Positions 61,201-64,000 of a stretch of 64,000 bases of DNA are shown piece by piece. The first letter of the stretch is position 1. Each line of letters opens with the position of its first letter. The notes under the pieces are model-generated. The model saw nothing but the letters and a program-made list of their open reading frames with translations, was not told the origin of the DNA and did no database searches. The DNA comes from Gammaproteobacteria bacterium (lineage in GTDB: Bacteria > Pseudomonadota > Gammaproteobacteria > Pseudomonadales > Pseudohongiellaceae): contig PASF01000001.1 in the NCBI GenBank assembly GCA_002711845.1, positions 62,001-126,000 of the forward strand, written 5' to 3'. The position numbers and the translations under genes are program-made.

Positions 61201-64000
61201 CTCTGGTGCCATGAATTATCGGGCCATAGGTGCATCTCTGCGCACACAGCCGTCAGGCGCCGCTGTGAACGCCACTAATGACTGTGCATTTGTGGATTTT
61301 GCCACGGGTACCCAGGCGCCGCTGGATATGCCACCAGGTTCCAGTGTCAGAGCCGCCTATTTATACTGGGCCGGACAGGGCAGCCCCGGACAAACGCCGG
61401 AGCAGATTGACGACACTGTCACGTTCGGCCGCGTCGGGAGCGCCGAGTTCCAGGTGGTAGCGGATGACGTGTTCAACATCATTGGGGCGTCCACTCAGCA
61501 GGTCGATTTTTTTGCAGCGTATGCCGATGTCACTGACATTGTCAGTATCAATGGTGATTACCGGTTGAGAAATTTTGCCGTGTCTAATGTCGGCGACTGG
61601 AGCAATAATGCAACCTGCGCTGCCGGCTGGTCGCTGGTGGTCATTTATGACAATGACGATGAGCAACTGCGCGTCGTTAACCTGTTTCATGGATTTCAGC
61701 CGTTCCAGTGGGCCTCCTTCACGTTGGTGCCGCGAAACTTCAGGATGGCAACCTATGATAATAGTCGTTACCTGCCCAATGGCCAAGTCACCCACTTTAC
61801 CATTGAAGGTGATGAGCAGCTGGCCAACGGAGATGAGTCGTTGGGTATACAGGATGCGCCGGACTCGGTTACTTTCAATAACCTGTCGCAGGAACATCTT
61901 AACAGTTACAACCCTGTCAACAACGAGTTCAACAGCACTGTCACACGGCCGCTCTACGAGTTGTATGACAATGGCGTTGACCCACCGTTCTATTCCTGGA
62001 TCGGCAAGGATCCGGCCCTGATCACCAATAGTCAAAACGATGACGGTTATGAAATCGATTTTGCCGGTCCGGATGCACAGCTCACCGGTCGCAACGGTTC
62101 CCAGATTGGCAGCAGTTATGGTGTTGACGTGGATACCCATTACCTGGGCAACGACACTCTGTTCGACTTCTCGCAACCCGGTGGCGAGGCCGAGCGTATC
62201 ACAACGCGCTACAGCTCCGGTCAGGACCTGGTCATGCTGGTGTCCGAGGTCATCAGTGTGACTAATTTCCCCATTGCAGATATTGAAACGTTTATCACGC
62301 AAAGCGGCGACTTCAAGGTTAACGGCACGGGCAGTTACCAGGTCACGGTGACCAATAACGGTAACGGGACATCGACCGGAGGCGAGGCCACCGGGGTGGT
62401 CACGGTCGCCATGCAGTTGCCAACGGGGATGACCCTTGCCTCAGCCGGTCAGGTCTCGGGCACCGGCTGGTCCTGCGTCGTCGACGTGGCGCCGGCCAAC
62501 GGTGCCTTCACCTGCACCTACGATATTGGCTCAGGTACGCCACTGGCATCGGGCGCCAGTCTTCCGGTGCTGAACATCAACGTCGATCTGGCTGGCCCGG
62601 ATATATTCACCTTGAACCAGAACAACCGCACGGTCACCGCACGCGCAGTGCATACCGGCGGCAATTGTGCGACGACAACGACCGGTCTGCTGCCACTGGA
62701 AAGTGACTGTGACCGCTCCCCGCAGTTCGATAACAAATACGACCTGCAAGGCGGTGCCATCAATCCCAATACGCTGACTGCGAAGACTGACAGCAACAAC
62801 AACGTGGAAAGCGTGGTCACGACCGTGCAGGGGATCAGAACCGATCTGCGTATCGTCAAAACGCTGGTCGATACGCTGGAAGTGGACCAGCCAGGCCAGT
62901 ATCAGCTGGTGGTCACCAACCTGGGGCCGGACGACACCACGGTGCCGTTCACCATTTCTGATGCCCAGCCCAGCGGTGTCACTTTTACCGGCACCAGCAG
63001 CGTTGATACAGCGTGGACGTGCAGCACGCTGACGCCCACGCTCAATTGTACATTTAATGGCGTGCTGGCATTAAATGCCAGCACCACATTGACGCTGGAT
63101 GTGCTGGTCACCGGCAGTGCCCGCACCAGTGTGGTCAACACCGCGCAGGTAGTGGTAGGCACGGGGAATTTTGATAATTTCCCTGCCAATAATACCTCGA
63201 CCAGCAGCACGACCATTGTTGGCCCACCGGTCGCGTCGCAGGAACGTTTCCTGTTGTCGGTATCGACGCCCGGCAACGACACATCAATAGGCGGTCTGAA
63301 TAACTTCGAAAACGATGACCTGATTATTTATGACCCGCAGACCGATGAGGCGGTGATGTTTTTCGATGACAGCCTGACCAACGGCGGCCGCATCGACGAC
63401 ATCAATGCCGTGCATCTGCTCAAGAATGGGCACATCATTCTGTCGGCCAATGGCAGCAGTGTGATCGGTACCAACAACCTGGCCTTCGAGCCCTGGGATC
63501 TGGTGCGCTACGACCCGATCAGTGGCGAAGCGTTCATGTACCTGCAGGGATCAACGGTCTTTGACGATTTTGAATCGGTCAATATCAATGGCGTCTATAT
63601 CAACGATGATTGCCCGACCAGTGCCAATCACTCGGAATGCACCATACTGCTTTCCACGACCGGCGGCGCCACGACCAGCTTTGACGGCGTGTCGTTTACG
63701 TCCTCGGATATCATCGCACTGGATCGCAGTGGCGCCAACGTCACTGCATCTGTTTACCTGGACGGCAGCGACACTGATGTATTCGGTGCCACTGAGGGCA
63801 ATGGCAATGTCGACCTGGATGCCTTCTATGTGCGCGTTGATCCGAATGATCCAACGGCGACCATCGATACGCTGGCGCTGTCGGTTGCCAATGAAATCGC
63901 CACCATCGGTGATGACCCGGGGATGGATCCGGTAGATGGCACGATCGTTACCCGGGATGATGTGACTGAACTGAACCGCACCGACAATACCACCGGCAAC
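55274..64000 (+). CDS. Giant secreted adhesin-like protein in the mshQ position (3' end beyond window)
   Basis: One open frame with no stop from 55274 to the edge, at least 2,909 residues (2,897 from the alternative ATG 55310). A basic N-terminus and signal peptide (SLLAMITTLGFVSLVFAQT) are followed by: a glycine-rich domain ending GSGIVIVRYL (55560-56310); five Ig-like repeats of about 100 residues (56327-57845); a domain with GDLLIAAFSSNG and INAPAGWTNI (57845-58500); five MshQ-like repeats of about 120 residues, each with two cysteines and ending C-x-F (58511-60318); a region like DUF3344 with AAYLYWAGQG and WSLVVIYDNDDEQLRVVNLF (61160-62280); two DUF11-like domains, for example DLRIVKTLVDTLEVDQPGQY; and a repeat with FENDDLIIYDPQTDEAVMFF. 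Role and partner are unknown; surface adhesion with the pilus is inferred from position. Confidence 0.88.
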   Translation, partial: MANLLNSLDIALMRSVTKTPGTTALHRLSVWPRYVWRFCLRSLLAMITTLGFVSLVFAQTSAHLRGTNTGGGTTSPAFPSTTGGYVIHTFTSNGTFTPPPGVTAVDVLIIGGGGGGGRGDGSTAGGGGGGGDMRELTGITVTPSSAVNVTVGGGGAGRTGSAGAGSPGGASSFGTNTAVGGGGGGAGATTAAGAVGGNGGSGGGGGSGDNNGENGAGGSSTAATTQGAGGSGNGRNNGGQRAGGGGGGATLGAAGDGGVASNSLGGAGGPGRASSYSGASVTYAGGGGGAGSSAGAGGTGGGTAGADAGSAANAAANTGAGAGGSRGGNGGNGGSGIVIVRYLPSVMDVVQEPPLTVTNGAVFTGTAANQPQVRILTAGGAPVSGVVVTVTDGAGAPTLSGTLTATTNGSGIATFTDLTLTTNGTDTLVFTVPGASTNQVVSRSITVQTPAQNLTVNTQPSTTGQSGIVLAQAPVILANNGSNVSGVNVTVSIGSGGDANSTLGGTTTVATDGSGLATFSNLVINGIPGSYVLNFTAPGWAQVNANAITVSAPPLQIDQQPSASVDTGIAFAQQPRILVENIYGSPVQNVTVTASIASGDAGATLDGTLTAVTNASGIATFANLAITGIAGDYTLAFNAPTWSAVTSATVTVQPASSLTIDTAPSTVAQNGLPLAVQPVILANDGGAVSGVQVSVTLVPDSTASLSGTTTVATTGSGLAAFTDLEINGDPGNYVLRFSAPGWELVDSATIALSVPNLVVQTQPSPTAFSAIAFDTQPVIQVQNIYGDPVQNVTVTASLATGSGTLGGTTAVISDASGLASFGNLQVTGSGNHTLQFNATDFGVVVSNTVNVSLPPASCAFEGGLQGSQIVEVLACTEVQVSGATAINIPAPVGISNGDLLIAAFSSNGGGTTINAPAGWTNISPSAGHGGGNPNTRQNLSIWSRVVDGNEVTPFAFTSSQAQDTYAWMTRYGNSNGTTLQATPVVSSGTNAVAPALTTTATDSLVVRFAAVNGAGSMTVNPGNGQVITGLRNITQNVAGESWGAAAYGNQQNAGSSGTATFTNANTNWVTQTVAIEPVPVLNYFEVTHVDLYALCVAGPTITLTVRDLQGNIDTNFEGVVTITNDANTGDFALVSGFPGNFTNAGNGSATYEFVSADTGSVQLTFTDTVANASLSFDANSGLIGTENYLGPMQVGACTFTVEHQAQGGVCAPSPIVFSVLGPNGTPVDYIGTVTVTSAPGTGNWSNTFSAPGSFSNGTAGNGTATFTFVAANAGQVQLGYTNVAGSYTFSISANAGNVNGISANDGQLVVSACSFRIFVAGDVTALNSSVCRVEEVRIQVVNASATLIPYTGTINLSTVGITTGDWSKTGVAADAFGALTPGPGDGSATYAFQVADEGEVRLDFAVESDETINFNIVAANVTQPSGNFDPSIDYEPCVFRISFPGGTNSDVCSIAQVDITLVDRNGAAVTDYEGQVEFSTSTGFGSWETIALSDGTLTDAFAEDGSATYAFVASDLGTISLGFRHSRGDGAVNINISDGTSQDAGSSANMFDQNLNIALCTFEIILPEAQSNACTITQVQFNVRDRNAALATDFRGTMRISNNVGRGDWFEDGGTYAALPAPSGADAGIADYTFTAGDAGQVTLVFSSGSPAQYNFNVVDDEGLIVEAPSADPSLFYTGCFPEIFAGPVCTDQGGLGNSPLPTNEASIAIPAASPIAGTDSRMVLMTTHQLEDRVSANTGTSATFNGSAMALVKRQFNNDGPYNLDVAVEMWAIFGSDLPTNAGSFQGVLSGGAAGTNTTICLTSVVGVAQEVPLEAANPETGPLNGTNYSQAVDASTFRHDATTTISTLANNSFVFSATVNDTFGNPSTNLYHYLATQPAPLVGVWGGFDTGLENPPPREADLQARPTNGHAGGSAGVLSALGVITVIEPFIAGQSVDANVDPTINAHIVAAFKPRVEGQPLAENFDPVILYKTFSGAMNYRAIGASLRTQPSGAAVNATNDCAFVDFATGTQAPLDMPPGSSVRAAYLYWAGQGSPGQTPEQIDDTVTFGRVGSAEFQVVADDVFNIIGASTQQVDFFAAYADVTDIVSINGDYRLRNFAVSNVGDWSNNATCAAGWSLVVIYDNDDEQLRVVNLFHGFQPFQWASFTLVPRNFRMATYDNSRYLPNGQVTHFTIEGDEQLANGDESLGIQDAPDSVTFNNLSQEHLNSYNPVNNEFNSTVTRPLYELYDNGVDPPFYSWIGKDPALITNSQNDDGYEIDFAGPDAQLTGRNGSQIGSSYGVDVDTHYLGNDTLFDFSQPGGEAERITTRYSSGQDLVMLVSEVISVTNFPIADIETFITQSGDFKVNGTGSYQVTVTNNGNGTSTGGEATGVVTVAMQLPTGMTLASAGQVSGTGWSCVVDVAPANGAFTCTYDIGSGTPLASGASLPVLNINVDLAGPDIFTLNQNNRTVTARAVHTGGNCATTTTGLLPLESDCDRSPQFDNKYDLQGGAINPNTLTAKTDSNNNVESVVTTVQGIRTDLRIVKTLVDTLEVDQPGQYQLVVTNLGPDDTTVPFTISDAQPSGVTFTGTSSVDTAWTCSTLTPTLNCTFNGVLALNASTTLTLDVLVTGSARTSVVNTAQVVVGTGNFDNFPANNTSTSSTTIVGPPVASQERFLLSVSTPGNDTSIGGLNNFENDDLIIYDPQTDEAVMFFDDSLTNGGRIDDINAVHLLKNGHIILSANGSSVIGTNNLAFEPWDLVRYDPISGEAFMYLQGSTVFDDFESVNINGVYINDDCPTSANHSECTILLSTTGGATTSFDGVSFTSSDIIALDRSGANVTASVYLDGSDTDVFGATEGNGNVDLDAFYVRVDPNDPTATIDTLALSVANEIATIGDDPGMDPVDGTIVTRDDVTELNRTDNTTGN
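55590..56310 (+). repeat. Glycine-rich domain of the giant protein
   Basis: About 240 codons with very high Gly plus Ala, Ser, Asn and Thr, in short GGGG, GAGG and GNGG runs. It begins ADVLIIGGGG-like (VDVLIIGGGGGGGRGDG) and ends GGNGGNGGSGIVIVRY, the signature of glycine-rich surface or phage-fibre domains. The opposite strand shows proline-rich open frames that are only the shadow of this composition. Confidence 0.85.
56327..57845 (+). repeat. Five Ig-like repeats in the giant protein
   Basis: Each unit is about 100 residues and holds a core such as PVQNVTVTASIASG, a Gly-Thr-Thr/Thr-Leu turn, then GSGIATFTDL, GSGLATFSNL, ASGIATFANL, GSGLAAFTDL or ASGLASFGNL, and an end like YTLAFNAP. The DNA is diverged, so the repeats are old. 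Confidence 0.8.
58511..60318 (+). repeat. Five cysteine-bearing MshQ-like repeats in the giant protein
   Basis: Units begin about 58511, 58870, 59219, 59594 and 59960. Each has an early cysteine (LYALCVAGP, GGVCAPSPI, SSVCRVEEV, SDVCSIAQV, SNACTITQV), a middle G-x-x-x-x-x-x-x-G-D-W or similar turn, the motif G-[SD]-G-[ST]-A-[TY]-Y-x-F, and a closing C-x-F. Regular spacing suggests one disulfide per unit. Confidence 0.75.

Overview
This is a contiguous piece of a gammaproteobacterial chromosome of moderately high GC content. The gene content (trxA-rho-ubiD, hemB, gshA, yrfG-hslR-pckA, mutY-yggX, hisBHAF, gpmI-envC-ctpA-yibQ, yibN-like rhodanese-secB-trmL and a complete MSHA pilus locus) and the protein sequences resemble Pseudomonas and, even more, marine oligotrophic gammaproteobacteria of the Pseudohongiella/Cellvibrionales kind. 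That placement is an inference from protein resemblance and gene order. No plasmid, phage or integrase gene, CRISPR array or intact insertion sequence was seen.

Layout. 1-16 kb holds housekeeping genes: ubiD (cut by the left edge), rho, trxA and hemB on the minus strand; a TVP38-FAD oxidoreductase fusion; a lone FliL-like protein; a YbdG-type mechanosensitive channel; dsbB; gshA; pckA; hslR-yrfG; and a large membrane-bound GGDEF-EAL protein. 16-22.5 kb holds a DUF4399 protein, a TonB-dependent receptor, aspartate ammonia-lyase, a Sel1-repeat protein and tRNA-Phe, which has a good promoter and a terminator. 22.6-29.9 kb holds asmA-mutY-yggX, a DUF4168 protein and hisBHAF. 30-38.6 kb holds bifunctional putA and the cell-wall operon gpmI-envC-ctpA-yibQ. 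38.7-40.5 kb holds a rhodanese, secB and trmL.

40.6 kb to the right edge is the MSHA (mannose-sensitive haemagglutinin) type IV pilus locus: mshI, a PilN-like gene, mshJ, mshK, mshL, mshM, mshN, mshE, mshG, an mshF-like prepilin, one major pilin, mshC, mshD, mshO and mshP. After one small minus-strand gene comes a giant secreted protein of more than 2,890 residues, in the place where other species carry mshQ. It is still open at the window edge. The ATPase MshE carries the two-part c-di-GMP-binding N-terminus, and a c-di-GMP synthesis/hydrolysis protein is encoded at 13-16 kb, so the pilus is probably under c-di-GMP control. A strong hairpin-plus-T terminator directly after the major pilin gene probably sets pilin levels above those of the minor pilins.

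The most interesting signals are the giant MshQ-position protein with three kinds of tandem repeat, the long glycine tract in the secretin MshL, an in-frame hexanucleotide microsatellite inside putA, short tandem repeats that each carry an in-frame stop codon at the ends of envC and hisB, and a dispersed palindrome family built on GGGGACGGA/TCCGTCCCC that resembles REP elements.
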